Under the pieces are notes generated by a model. The model did not search any database. It was not told where the DNA came from and saw only the letters and a list, made by a program, of their open reading frames with translations. A stretch of DNA of 33,738 nt from an uncultured Fimbriimonas sp. (GTDB lineage: Bacteria; Armatimonadota; Fimbriimonadia; Fimbriimonadales; Fimbriimonadaceae), in contig CAMFIS010000017.1 in assembly GCA_945952345.1 (NCBI GenBank), positions 1 through 33,738 on the forward strand, read 5' to 3'. A program made the translations under genes and the position numbers. This document shows, one piece after another, positions 13,076 through 21,864 of the stretch (the first letter of the stretch is position 1; each line of letters opens with the position of its first letter).

Positions 13076-14526
13076 ACCGATATCTATTCCCGCTTCCCGA
13101 TTTTCAATTCACGAATCTTCTTCCGCTGATCATCCTTGCCGTCACCGGAATGTTCGGCCTGGTCATCCACATGATCAAGCCGAAGGGATCTTCGAACGCG
13201 CTTTTCTTGACGACCGTGATCGGCGTGGTTGCCGCTCTGATGGCGCAGATTTCGATGGTCGGCAATATCTTCGAGCAGCTCGAGATGATCAAACAAGACG
13301 CGACGAACATGGTCGCCGAGGTTGTGATCTTGGTGAGCCTGCTCACCGTACTGCTGATCAGTAATCCGTACTTCAAGCGCAGCCGAATTCACTGTCCAGA
13401 GTTCTTCCCGCTGATCACGTGGGCCGCACTGGGTGGAATGCTGATGTGCATTTCTACGAACCTGTTGGTGGTCTTCATTGGCCTCGAACTCCTTTCGATT
13501 TCGCTCTACGTATTAGCCGGTGCCAACAAGCGTTCAAAGTTTTCGCAAGAGTCGGCACTCAAGTACTTCCTTCTTGGCGCGTTCGCCACGGGATTCTTCC
13601 TGTACGGAATTGCCTTCTTGTACGGAGCCAGCGGCAGCCTTTCGCTCGACGGGTTTATGCGATTTGCGACCCATACGAACACCGCGAACCAGCCACTGCT
13701 GACGATTGGCTTTGTTCTGATTCTCGTTGGATTTTCGTTCAAGTGTGGCCTGGCCCCGTTCCATCAATGGATCCCCGATGTCTACTCGGGGGCGCCCACA
13801 AACGTCGTGGCCTTCATGGCGACCGGTGCGAAGGTGGGACCATTCCTCGCGTTCTTCCATCTTGTGACCGAAGCGTCCACGGTTCGCGACATCGGCGTAC
13901 CGATCCTGATGGTCGTGAGTTTGCTGTCGATGGTCTTGGGCAACGTGATGGCGTTCTCCCAGAACGACACGAAGAAACTGCTGGCCTATTCTTCGGTGGC
14001 GAATGCCGGCTACGTCGGCGCGTTGTTTGCCGGACTCATGGCAGTCAAGTCGAGCACTTACTGGACAATCAACTACTTCCTCATCGGTTACGTTTTCGCA
14101 ACACTTGGTGTCTTCGTGATCCTCGCGCTGGTTGCTGGAGATGAAGACTCGCCGCAAACGATCGATTCTTTGCGGGGCCTCTCGAAGCGAAACCCGATGC
14201 TTGCGGCATCGTTGGTGATCTTCGTGCTGTCGCAAATCGGTATCGGCCCGGTCGCCGGATTCCTCGGAAAGGTGCTCATCATCTCCGATTTGGTCCACTG
14301 CCAGCTTACGTGGCTCGCGGTGGCATTGGTGGCGAACTCGGCTTTTGGCGCTTTCTACTACTTCAAGCTCGTTCGTGCGGCTTACTCCGATGCAGAAGGG
14401 TCATCCGAGATCAGTGCCAAGCCATGTCTCGGAACGGTATCCGCATTGGCGATTTGTCTGGTAGGCGTGGTCGGTTCGGTCGTCTTCTACGGTCCTCTCT
14501 ATAACTTCTTTGTCAGTAAGTCCTAA
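13072..14526 (+). CDS. nuoN: NADH-quinone oxidoreductase subunit N
   Basis: The 484 aa protein is the third antiporter-like pump subunit. It has IGLELLSISLYVLAG with the key glutamate, the ESALKYFLLGAFATGFFLYG segment, FKCGLAPFHQWIPDVYSGAP, and NDTKKLLAYSSVANAGY. The GTG start overlaps the nuoM stop by four bases. The end overlaps the next gene by 17 bases. Confidence 0.95.
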   Translation: MNRYLFPLPDFQFTNLLPLIILAVTGMFGLVIHMIKPKGSSNALFLTTVIGVVAALMAQISMVGNIFEQLEMIKQDATNMVAEVVILVSLLTVLLISNPYFKRSRIHCPEFFPLITWAALGGMLMCISTNLLVVFIGLELLSISLYVLAGANKRSKFSQESALKYFLLGAFATGFFLYGIAFLYGASGSLSLDGFMRFATHTNTANQPLLTIGFVLILVGFSFKCGLAPFHQWIPDVYSGAPTNVVAFMATGAKVGPFLAFFHLVTEASTVRDIGVPILMVVSLLSMVLGNVMAFSQNDTKKLLAYSSVANAGYVGALFAGLMAVKSSTYWTINYFLIGYVFATLGVFVILALVAGDEDSPQTIDSLRGLSKRNPMLAASLVIFVLSQIGIGPVAGFLGKVLIISDLVHCQLTWLAVALVANSAFGAFYYFKLVRAAYSDAEGSSEISAKPCLGTVSALAICLVGVVGSVVFYGPLYNFFVSKS

Positions 14527-15388
14527 GCTCTCGGTCGGGATCTGTTGGTATTCCGTGATGAACGCCTGGCGGCGTGGTGAGATGGGCATTGGCGCATTCA
14601 TTCGCTTCGCGAAAGAATGCGGAGCCGATGGCATCGAGGTCCTCGATGCTTTCCTTTATGAGCCCGGTGTGATTCGAGACCATTTGCCCAGCCAAGCGAC
14701 GATGGCTGCGTTCCTTTCCGAGGCGCACACCGCTCTAGAGGAAACAGGAATTCGCGTCCACGCGATTGCGGTGTCCAATGACTTTAACCATGACGACAAT
14801 GCTCGGCTGTCGGTCGAACGCAGCAAGATTGCTTGGGGCATCGACCTCGCTCGCGAATTAGGTTCTTCGACGGTTCGTGTGTTCAGCGGCAATCCGACGT
14901 CGAGCGATGGCGCGGAACTCGTGAGATACCGAACGATCGACGCCCTCAAAGACCTCGCCAACGCAGATGTCCGACTTGCGCTCGAGAACCACGGCATGGT
15001 TTTCGCCACGCCATCTCGTTTAGATTCCCTCCTTAGCCCTTTGCCGTCCGATCGAGTGGGTGTTTGCTTTGACGTTGGAAACTTTCTGCTCGTCGACCAG
15101 GATCCGCGACTGGCGGCGGCGCAACTCCCGCCTCCGTTCTTGGTCCATGTTAAAGACTTCGTTGCCGCCGATGAGGGCGGGTATCGATCACTCGCCGGAA
15201 AGCACTATGTCGGTTGTAGGCTAGGCGATGGAGTCGTGCCAATTGCCGACGCTTTGAAAGTGATCATCGAAAAGAACGGAGACCGACCACTGTGCTTCGA
15301 TCTTGAGATGGAATGTGGCGAAGACGGCGTAGAAGCCACGCGAGCAGGCGTCGCTTGGCTGCGAAAAGTATTGGCTCAGGAGAGCTAG
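14510..15388 (+). CDS. Sugar phosphate isomerase/epimerase family TIM-barrel protein
   Basis: The 292 aa protein fits the xylose isomerase-like/AP endonuclease 2 superfamily. A first strand (LSVGICWYS) is followed by GADGIEVLDAF, a metal ligand region in RLALENHGM, GVCFDVGNFLL, PFLVHVKDF and a final LCFDLEMECG, where the Glu, Asp and His ligands of this barrel usually lie. The start is a TTG at 14510 inside nuoN. A later ATG would remove the first strand. The overlap makes it part of the nuo transcript, but no known complex I role exists for such enzymes. The substrate is unknown. Confidence 0.8.
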   Translation: MSVSPKLSVGICWYSVMNAWRRGEMGIGAFIRFAKECGADGIEVLDAFLYEPGVIRDHLPSQATMAAFLSEAHTALEETGIRVHAIAVSNDFNHDDNARLSVERSKIAWGIDLARELGSSTVRVFSGNPTSSDGAELVRYRTIDALKDLANADVRLALENHGMVFATPSRLDSLLSPLPSDRVGVCFDVGNFLLVDQDPRLAAAQLPPPFLVHVKDFVAADEGGYRSLAGKHYVGCRLGDGVVPIADALKVIIEKNGDRPLCFDLEMECGEDGVEATRAGVAWLRKVLAQES

Positions 15389-15408
15389 GCAGCGCCGAAG
15401 TACATTCG

Positions 15409-15438
15409 CTAACAGCTAAAAGCTCAAAGCTAATAGCT
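15409..15438. repeat. GCTAANN heptamer tandem repeat
   Basis: Four to five imperfect seven-base units (GCTAACA, GCTAAAA, GCTCAAA, GCTAATA, GCT) lie between the TIM-barrel gene and tRNA-Leu. The same heptamer type builds the inverted repeats at 4729-4750 and 5002-5023. Confidence 0.6.
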
Positions 15439-15446
15439 CGAAAGAT

Positions 15447-15532
15447 TGGTGCCCAGGGTGGGACTCGAACCCACACGGTATTACTACCAAAGGATTTTAA
15501 GTCCTCTGCGTCTACCATTTCGCCACCCGGGC
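15447..15532 (-). tRNA. tRNA-Leu (anticodon TAA)
   Basis: The gene is 86 nt including an encoded CCA. The acceptor stem GCCCGGG pairs with CCTGGGC. The D-arm is GTGGCGAAATGGTAGACGC, the anticodon loop CTTAAAA lies within AGGA/TCCT, a long variable arm is present, and the T-arm is GTGGGTTCGAGTCCCAC. The long variable arm and the TAA anticodon identify leucine. Confidence 0.96.
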
Positions 15533-15869
15533 AACGAGTCGAAAGTATATCTGATGCGGACTATCTGTGCTGCCTGGTACCCGCCAATGATTAGGTCCTT
15601 GATTTGATGGAAAGAAAAAGCCGTTGGGGGCATAGGCGAAATCTAGTTCCGCGAGCCTAGCGAGGGACGGATGCGAACCATTGTCGGGCCCGCCCGTGTT
15701 CCTAGAGGCCCCTGGCATATTAGTAGATCTAGCGGTTGGACGTGGCACTGGTACGCGGAGAGAGGGACGAACGAAGCTTACCAGTGAACCAATCACACGA
15801 ACAAATTCGTCGAACACGACTTGGAGGACATAAAGTGGATTGCCGTGTGTCCGTGCCACTACTCTTTTT
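15533..15869. other. Intergenic region between two tRNA genes
   Basis: I find no gene or clear structural RNA here. It has mixed composition, with a GGGCCCGCCC stretch around 15686-15695 and related short inverted repeats such as TGGCAC...GTGCCA (15742-15858). The open frames are not protein-like. Confidence 0.5.
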
Positions 15870-15918
15870 CGAAAGCCGAAAGCCGAAAGCCGAAAGCCGA
15901 AAGCCGAAAGCCGAAAGC
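15870..15918. repeat. Seven perfect copies of the heptamer CGAAAGC
   Basis: The 49 bases are exactly 7 x 7 without any change, directly after a run of five T. It is a pure heptanucleotide microsatellite about 40 bases from the tRNA-Ile gene. Perfect units suggest recent expansion or contraction. Confidence 0.95.
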
Positions 15919-15955
15919 GGGAAATTGGCTTGCCAGACGTAGCCTTGGCGAAGTC

Positions 15956-16032
<77 letters not shown>

Positions 16033-16164
16033 GCGAAGGAACAATATACCTGATCCGAAAATCTGGCCGCAAGCCGGGACGGATTGTAAGTCTTTTGAGA
16101 ACTTCTCGTGAAATGCGAATCCTCGGAAAAATTCATGCGTCTAAGTGGTATCAGCCCCGAATGC

Positions 16165-16194
16165 TGGACAAAAGGACCCTCGTAGAATTACAAT
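16165..16194 (+). promoter_or_regulatory. Candidate promoter for the beta-propeller, dprA and nagA operon
   Basis: TGGACA (16165-16170) and TACAAT (16189-16194) are 18 bases apart, each one or two bases from consensus. Just downstream, GGTCGC-GGG-GCGACC (16205-16219) forms a tight hairpin in the leader directly before a GGAG at 16222, so it may influence translation of the first gene. Confidence 0.4.
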
Positions 16195-16238
16195 GTCCTT
16201 GATGGGTCGCGGGGCGACCTTGGAGACGCTGCACAAAC

Positions 16239-17903
16239 ATGGTTGGAGTTCGAAGTTTCGTCATTGCATCCCTTGCGATGGTCAGTGGAATAGCGGCCGC
16301 ACAGTTCGATGGACCTGCGCCGTTGGCATGGAGATGGCAACAGTCATCATCCGTTTCGCCAAACGGTATGCCGTATGTCGATGGCAACTCGATCTACTTC
16401 AATCTTGGCAACCGCGTCTACGGAATCGACAAGGATTCGGGCAACACTCGCTGGAAGTTTCCGAACGGCTTGCCGAGTCAAGGTACCTTCCGCAAATCAC
16501 CGATCATGGTGAACGGCGTCCTCTGCGTTTATAACGACAATCGTGAGGTCTACGGTATCAATCCGAGCAGCGGTGAGTTGAAGTGGGTCTACCAAGCACC
16601 ATTCGCGATCACGAGCCAAATCGTCGGCGCAGGCAACTACGTCGCGTTTTCGATGGAGGGTGGCAACATCATGGCGGTCGACACCGCCACCGGTAACGCC
16701 GCTTACGATAGCCCTGTCCGCATTCTCGATGGCATCCGCGGTCCGGTTTACTCCGACGGCAAGGATACACTCGCATTTTTCGACAACCGTGGCAGCCTCG
16801 AAGGCATCTCGGTTACCTCGCGAAAGACCGCCTTCAATAAGCCTTTCGGCGCAATGCCGGCCGATGGCTCCATGACCTTTGCTGAAGGCAACTACTACGT
16901 TTACTCTGGAGCATTCATGGTCTGCATGAACGCTTCGACGGGCAATCCTCGCTGGCAGGTTCCGATTCCCGGAGCCGAGCGAATGATGTTCTCGCCCGAA
17001 GTTGGCGGCGGCAGCATCTTGGCCGTAAGCGGAACTGGCAACGCTTACTTCTTCGACATGAGCGGAGCCCTCAAGAGCAAGACTCCTCTTGCGATTGGCT
17101 CGCAGCCATCTGTCAAGCCGACCTGCGTTGGTAAGAAATTCGCGGTCCCAACCTCGAACGGCTCGCTGCAATTGATCAGTCCTTCGGGAACGATCGACTG
17201 GCAGTACTATGTTCGCCCGATGAATGAAGCCGCACGACAAGCCGCGACCGATTCGTCCGGAGCGGGCGGAGGCACAGGCAAGGGATCTGGCGGACCTTCT
17301 AGCGGACCTGGCGGATTCGGCAATCCAGGCGGCGGTCAAGGCACTTCCAATAACAACAGCAGCAATGCAGAGTCGGCGTCCACTGTCGTCGTAACCGGCC
17401 CGGTTGCGGTTGCTGGCCATACGCTGTTGGTTCCTGCGGCTGACGCGAGCCTTCTCGCGTTCGATCTCGACAACGGCGTCGACATGCTCGGACCCGAAGT
17501 CAAGCAAGTTTGGCCCGGCCCAGGCGAATTGGTCTCCGGAAAGAACGGACAAGAATTCATCTTTAAGATCGAAGATCAAGCATCGGGCGTGAACGTTTCG
17601 TCGGTCAAGCTCGACATCGATGGAGCACCGTACAACTTCGACTTCGGTCGAGATGGCTACTTAGTTTGCCAAATCTCGCAGTATAAGAAGAACAACATGA
17701 TCGGCAACGGCCGACACACCATGCACATCGTGGCCCGCGACTGGCTCGGAAACGAAACCAATTTCTCCATCACGATTCGAGTCGATAACTCGCTGGCTCC
17801 GCTGAAGCGACCCGGAACCGAAGGCACGGGAACGAATCCTGGCGGCGCAGGCGGTAAAGGCAAGGGTGGCGGCGGTGGAGGCTCTGGCGCTGGAGCCGGC
17901 TAG
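16239..17903 (+). CDS. Exported PQQ-type beta-propeller protein with Ig-like C-terminus
   Basis: The 554 aa protein has a signal peptide (MVGVRSFVIASLAMVSGIAAAQ). About six PQQ-like blade repeats follow to residue 330, such as VYGIDKDSGNTRWKFP, VYGINPSSGELKWVY, IMAVDTATGNAAY and CMNASTGNPRWQVP. After a Gly/Ser/Asn-rich linker (about 340-380), a further blade piece (LLAFDLDNGV) and an Ig-like domain (about 430-530, VKLDIDGAPYNFDFG, HTMHIVARDWLGN) follow. The end is Gly-rich. No dehydrogenase residues are evident, so it is probably a structural or binding propeller like BamB rather than a quinoprotein enzyme. Its 3' end overlaps the dprA frame. Confidence 0.8.
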   Translation: MVGVRSFVIASLAMVSGIAAAQFDGPAPLAWRWQQSSSVSPNGMPYVDGNSIYFNLGNRVYGIDKDSGNTRWKFPNGLPSQGTFRKSPIMVNGVLCVYNDNREVYGINPSSGELKWVYQAPFAITSQIVGAGNYVAFSMEGGNIMAVDTATGNAAYDSPVRILDGIRGPVYSDGKDTLAFFDNRGSLEGISVTSRKTAFNKPFGAMPADGSMTFAEGNYYVYSGAFMVCMNASTGNPRWQVPIPGAERMMFSPEVGGGSILAVSGTGNAYFFDMSGALKSKTPLAIGSQPSVKPTCVGKKFAVPTSNGSLQLISPSGTIDWQYYVRPMNEAARQAATDSSGAGGGTGKGSGGPSSGPGGFGNPGGGQGTSNNNSSNAESASTVVVTGPVAVAGHTLLVPAADASLLAFDLDNGVDMLGPEVKQVWPGPGELVSGKNGQEFIFKIEDQASGVNVSSVKLDIDGAPYNFDFGRDGYLVCQISQYKKNNMIGNGRHTMHIVARDWLGNETNFSITIRVDNSLAPLKRPGTEGTGTNPGGAGGKGKGGGGGGSGAGAG

Positions 17904-18930
17904 ACGCCAACCGTCTATCCACGACTGGAACGCCTTTCTCGCAGGAGAAATCCCAGTCAACAAGGGTCGAGAGGTTTTGCAATCTCTCGACCCATCTTCT
18001 GTTTGGCGGGACCAACTTCTGGCCCACGCCGCATTAACCGATTCGGAAAAGCGACGAGTACGTTCAGCTCCTGAATTCGTCGAACCTTCCGATGTTCACG
18101 TTCTGACCGAGGCCAACTATTCCGACGCCCTCGGTTTCAACGAAGGCGTACCGCTGGCTCTCCTAGGAAAAGGAAACTTCGAATGCCTTCACCGACCCAC
18201 GATCGCGATCGTGGGTACCCGAAGCGCAACCCCTTACGGCCGAGTCTGCGCCCGCAAATTCGCCGAAGAATTCTCTCGGCATGGAATCACGGTTGTCAGC
18301 GGCGGGGCGGTGGGAATCGATGCTGCGGCCCACGAAGGCGCTTTGTCACAAACCGGGTCCACGGTCGCTGTGCTGGCATGTGGAGTCGACTACGTCTATC
18401 CTTCCGCCCACGCTGGGCTCTTCCAGCGGATGTGCGAAAATGGAGCGCTCGTTAGCCAATTCGCGGTTGGCACCAAGCCGGCCGATTACAAGTTCATCCT
18501 TCGCAATCATCTCATCGCAGCCCTCAGCCTCGCCGTCGTCGTGATCGAAGCGCCAACCAAATCCGGCGCGATCCGCACCGCGGGTTTCGCAGGCGAAATG
18601 GGGAGGGAAGTATTCGTCGTACCGGGCCCGATCGATCAATTCGGATTCGCCGGTTCACATGCCCTCATTCGCGACGGAGCGACCTTGGTGGACCACCCGC
18701 TGCAGGTCATCGAATCGCTGGGCATCGAGGCCCAACCGATGGTTCCCAGGGCAGAAGTCGAAGGCACGTCGGCAGAAATCTTAAAGGTTTTGACCGCAAA
18801 CTCGATCCCGACCGAAAAAATCGTTGAACTCACAGGGCTCGAGATGAGCGAAGTGCTGGCCGAATTGACGATACTGGAATTAGAGGGACATGTGATCCGT
18901 GAACATGGCGGATTCTCCAAGGCATTATGA
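17866..18930 (+). CDS. dprA: DNA-processing protein DprA/Smf
   Basis: DprA binds single-stranded DNA and loads RecA during natural transformation. The Rossmann-like core contains GTRSATPYGR, SGGAVGIDAAAHEGAL, ACGVDYVYP and the NHLIAALS plus EAPTKSGAIRTA stretches typical of the family. A C-terminal winged helix (about 285-350) follows. There is no ATG at the N-terminus. GTG at 17866 or 17875, both inside the Gly-rich tail codons of the propeller gene, are the available starts, so the overlap is 29-38 bases and the first residues are uncertain. The stop overlaps nagA by four bases. Confidence 0.92.
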   Translation: MAAVEALALEPARRQPSIHDWNAFLAGEIPVNKGREVLQSLDPSSVWRDQLLAHAALTDSEKRRVRSAPEFVEPSDVHVLTEANYSDALGFNEGVPLALLGKGNFECLHRPTIAIVGTRSATPYGRVCARKFAEEFSRHGITVVSGGAVGIDAAAHEGALSQTGSTVAVLACGVDYVYPSAHAGLFQRMCENGALVSQFAVGTKPADYKFILRNHLIAALSLAVVVIEAPTKSGAIRTAGFAGEMGREVFVVPGPIDQFGFAGSHALIRDGATLVDHPLQVIESLGIEAQPMVPRAEVEGTSAEILKVLTANSIPTEKIVELTGLEMSEVLAELTILELEGHVIREHGGFSKAL

Positions 18931-19982
18931 GTCGAATAGTTGCATTGACACCGGGCGAAGATGGGTTAGACCTGATTCGATTTGACACCAACACGGGCGA
19001 GATGACCGACATCAAGAGCGGCGAGCCAGAAGGCGTCCTCGTGCCAGGATTCATCGACATTCACTTTCACGGCGCATTCGGTATCGACTTTATGACCGCC
19101 ACCAAGGAGCAAATGTCCGTCCTCTGCGCCAAGCTGGGCGAGGAAGGGTACGAAGGATTCTTGCCCACCACCGTCACCGCCCCCGCACAAGACGTTAAGA
19201 AAGCGCTCGGCAACCTCCCCGCCAATGCGATGGTGCTCGGATTTCACCTCGAGGGTCCGTTCATTTCTCCCGAGTATCCGGGGGCACAGCCTCAAAAGTA
19301 CATTGTCGACCCTCCAACCGGCAGCTCGGAATGGGACGAGATTCTCAACGACCGCCGCCTTCGAATCGTGACCCTCGCCCCCGAACGGCCCGGTGCATTA
19401 GATCTCATCAAGCGTCTCACACAGCAGAAGGTCATCGCGAGTATGGGGCACACGGACGCCACCTATGAGCAAGCCGAGGCTGCGCACGAGGCGGGCATGA
19501 TGCACAGCACCCACACTTATAACGCCATGCGGGGCCTCCACCACCGCGAAGCAGGTGCCGTTGGTGCGGCCATGACCCTGACCCCGTTCTTCGCAGAACT
19601 CATCTACGACCGTATCCATGTTTCGCCGGAGGCAGCGATGCTTCTCATCCAGGCTCGATTGGTGGATGGTCAAGTGGTCGCGGTGAGCGACTCGACGATG
19701 GCCTCGGGAATGGCGCCCGGAACGAAACTGAAGATGTGGGGGCTCGACTGTGTGGTTGGCGAGGGGGATGTCCGATTGGCGGACGGCGGCAACCTTGCGG
19801 GTTCAGCCGTGACGCTTCGTCAAGTGTTCGAGAACCTTACCGAGGACTTTGGCGTGGATGTTGCGGCCGACCTGTGCTGCTATGCGCCCCGAGAGGCGCT
19901 GAGAATCAAGGGCCACCCTCGACGCTGGAACCTCGTCGATGAGGAAACGGGCGAGCTGCTGAAGACATTTCTGGTGGACTAG
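18927..19982 (+). CDS. nagA: N-acetylglucosamine-6-phosphate deacetylase
   Basis: The 351 aa amidohydrolase removes acetate from GlcNAc-6-phosphate in amino sugar and cell-wall recycling. The metal-site residues are visible: HFHG at 46-49, the glutamate in FHLEGPF near 109, GHTDAT near 173, HSTHTYNAM near 192, and the catalytic aspartate in VSDST near 254. The ATG overlaps the dprA stop (ATGA). It is slightly shorter than E. coli NagA (382 aa), mostly at the N-terminus. Confidence 0.92.
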   Translation: MSRIVALTPGEDGLDLIRFDTNTGEMTDIKSGEPEGVLVPGFIDIHFHGAFGIDFMTATKEQMSVLCAKLGEEGYEGFLPTTVTAPAQDVKKALGNLPANAMVLGFHLEGPFISPEYPGAQPQKYIVDPPTGSSEWDEILNDRRLRIVTLAPERPGALDLIKRLTQQKVIASMGHTDATYEQAEAAHEAGMMHSTHTYNAMRGLHHREAGAVGAAMTLTPFFAELIYDRIHVSPEAAMLLIQARLVDGQVVAVSDSTMASGMAPGTKLKMWGLDCVVGEGDVRLADGGNLAGSAVTLRQVFENLTEDFGVDVAADLCCYAPREALRIKGHPRRWNLVDEETGELLKTFLVD

Positions 19983-20109
19983 GTGAGCCCCCTGGGAGCA
20001 TAGGCGTCCCGCCTGTGAAAGAGCGTCTGGTCCCCCACGAATGAAGTCGCGTGGCAAATCAGTCGTCCGTTCTATTATGTTGAACGGAGCTGCGCAATAA
20101 GATGCCTAG

Positions 20110-20135
20110 GCCCTTGCCATCGCCCTCGCCCTTGC
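20110..20135. repeat. GCCCNN hexamer repeat
   Basis: GCCCTT, GCCATC, GCCCTC, GCCCTT and GC follow one another, the same hexamer family as the hairpin at 3191-3252. It lies just past the stop codon of the Sua5-type gene. The rest of 19983-20143 shows no gene. Confidence 0.6.
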
Positions 20136-20143
20136 TGCGAAAC

Positions 20144-21061
20144 TCAAGCCGTCGCTTTGCTCAGCCGATCCCATACCGCCGTCCAACGACCGTCCTCGGG
20201 CGGAGCCACAATGCCAAACTCCGGCAAGCCATGGGTGTCCAGTTCCGCCATCGCTGCATAGAGCTGCCGAGCGTACTCGGCTGGATCTCGAGGAAGTTGG
20301 ATTTGATGCGAATTCGAAGGTCGGTCGAGCACGAGCCCCGGTTGATCGGACCCTAGCGAAGCCACAATGCGGCACGGTGTTCTCGGCGCATAGTGCCGAC
20401 GATACATACCGGGAGAATTTCGCACTCCCGCGCCTCGAGCGCGCACCTCGCGACTCAAGACAGCTTCGATCTCCTCTCGTGAAATCGAACCCGGCCGCAG
20501 AATCGTCGGCTCGCCGGTGAGGTCGATGACGGTCGACTCGATCCCGAATCGGCACGCTCCACCGTCGACGATCGCATAAACCTTCTCCGCGAGTAATGTA
20601 TTGATCATCTCGACCTTGGTGGGCGACAGACCCATGAAGATGTTTGCACTCGGCATTGCCAGCGCAAGATTGCCAAGCTCCATGATGCCGAGACAGGCCG
20701 GATGATCCGGCATCCGGATCGCGACCGTGTTCAAACCTCCGGTGATGATCGACGAGACCTCGGGCCGCTTCGGCAGGACAAGAGTGAGCGGGCCCGGCAT
20801 AAATGCTTCCGCAAGTAGATGCGCCGACTCAGGCAACTCGGCAACGAATCCTTCGGCTTGTTTGAGCGAGGAAACATGAACGATAAGTGGGTTGTCCGCC
20901 GGGCGGCCCTTCAGGGCAAAAATCTGTCGGACTGCCTCCTCGTTCGCGGCATTCGCAGCCAAGCCGTACACTGTTTCGGTAGGGAGGATCGCATGCTGTC
21001 CCGCCAAAAGCGCGACCGCAACATCATCCAGATTCTCCCGCGTCGGGCGAAGGATATTCAT
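20144..21061 (-). CDS. tsaC: L-threonylcarbamoyladenylate synthase, Sua5 type
   Basis: The enzyme makes threonylcarbamoyl-AMP from threonine, bicarbonate and ATP for the t6A modification of tRNAs that read ANN codons. The YrdC core is clear: LPTETVYGLAANA, the KGRPADNPLIVHV motif, FMPGPLTLVLPK, ALAMPSANI, and SIVDGG-type VDGGACRFGIESTV. A C-terminal Sua5 domain follows an HYAPRTP linker. The start is ATG 21061, 305 aa, overlapping the aroE stop (ATGA). A longer frame to 21109 would run into aroE and is not supported. Confidence 0.93.
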   Translation of the reverse strand: MNILRPTRENLDDVAVALLAGQHAILPTETVYGLAANAANEEAVRQIFALKGRPADNPLIVHVSSLKQAEGFVAELPESAHLLAEAFMPGPLTLVLPKRPEVSSIITGGLNTVAIRMPDHPACLGIMELGNLALAMPSANIFMGLSPTKVEMINTLLAEKVYAIVDGGACRFGIESTVIDLTGEPTILRPGSISREEIEAVLSREVRARGAGVRNSPGMYRRHYAPRTPCRIVASLGSDQPGLVLDRPSNSHQIQLPRDPAEYARQLYAAMAELDTHGLPEFGIVAPPEDGRWTAVWDRLSKATA

Positions 21062-21864
21062 TGCAACGCCGCCAGCATCTCGGCGCGAGGAGCCGGAACA
21101 TTCCACCAAAATTCAAACGCAGCCGCGCCCTGCTCCATCAGCATCCGCCGGCCATCGAGAACCGCCAAACCTTGTTCCGAAGCATCCACCAGGAAAGTCG
21201 TTAGTCCCTTTCCGTAAGCCAAATCGTAGGCGAGAGCTGAAGGCATGGCGTCCGCCCAACGAATGGGAAGCCTCTGCCCATCCAAGCTGGCTGAGGTGGT
21301 GTTCACGATCAGGCTGTGACCAATAATGTCGGGCAAGGACAGAATTTCCGCCTCGAATCCGAACTCGGACACGAGTGCGTCCGCCCGGGATTGGGTTCGA
21401 TTCCAGAGCGAGATATGCCAGTGGTTCGATTGCAGAGAGTCCAGAATTGACCGAGCGCTGCCACCCGCGCCAAGCACAAGGGCTCTTCGATTCTCGAACG
21501 TAAATCCATCGAGTGATCGCGCAAAGCCTTCGCCATCCGTGTTCGTGCCGAAGCGACGCCGCAAATCCAATGTGTTGCAGACCCGAAGCTTGACCGCCAC
21601 CTCGCTGTGTTCGTGGCACCAGGCGTAGGCGTCTTCCTTGTGGGGAACCGTCACGTTCACCCCAAAATAGCCAAGTGTTGCCAAATGGTCCAAAGCCTCC
21701 GCTACCTCCCCAGGATGGACCTCGATCGCCACGTAGCTGGACGACATTCCCCGAGCCGCAAATGCCGCCATGTGCATTTTGGGCGAGAGGCTGTGCGAGA
21801 TAGGATGGCCAATAACGGCGAACTCGGAGGAAGGTGCGTCTTGCCAGCGGTAAACCGTGTTCAT
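21058..21864 (-). CDS. aroE: Shikimate dehydrogenase
   Basis: The enzyme reduces 3-dehydroshikimate with NADPH in aromatic amino acid synthesis. SLSPKMHMAAF binds shikimate, the catalytic lysine lies in VTVPHKEDAY, and the catalytic aspartate in TNTDGEGF. GAGGSARS is the dinucleotide loop, and the NRT motif (WNRTQSR) is typical of NADP specificity. I start at ATG 21864, 268 aa, in a four-base overlap with the upstream fusion gene. The usual length supports this. Confidence 0.93.
   Translation of the reverse strand: MNTVYRWQDAPSSEFAVIGHPISHSLSPKMHMAAFAARGMSSSYVAIEVHPGEVAEALDHLATLGYFGVNVTVPHKEDAYAWCHEHSEVAVKLRVCNTLDLRRRFGTNTDGEGFARSLDGFTFENRRALVLGAGGSARSILDSLQSNHWHISLWNRTQSRADALVSEFGFEAEILSLPDIIGHSLIVNTTSASLDGQRLPIRWADAMPSALAYDLAYGKGLTTFLVDASEQGLAVLDGRRMLMEQGAAAFEFWWNVPAPRAEMLAALQ

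Noticed and set aside
13534-14298. 254-codon minus-strand frame inside nuoN
   Set aside because: Its composition (many His, Arg, Asp, Glu) is typical of an antisense shadow of a membrane protein gene.
15870-15918. CRISPR array
   Set aside because: The repeats are seven bases long with no spacers; it is a simple tandem repeat.
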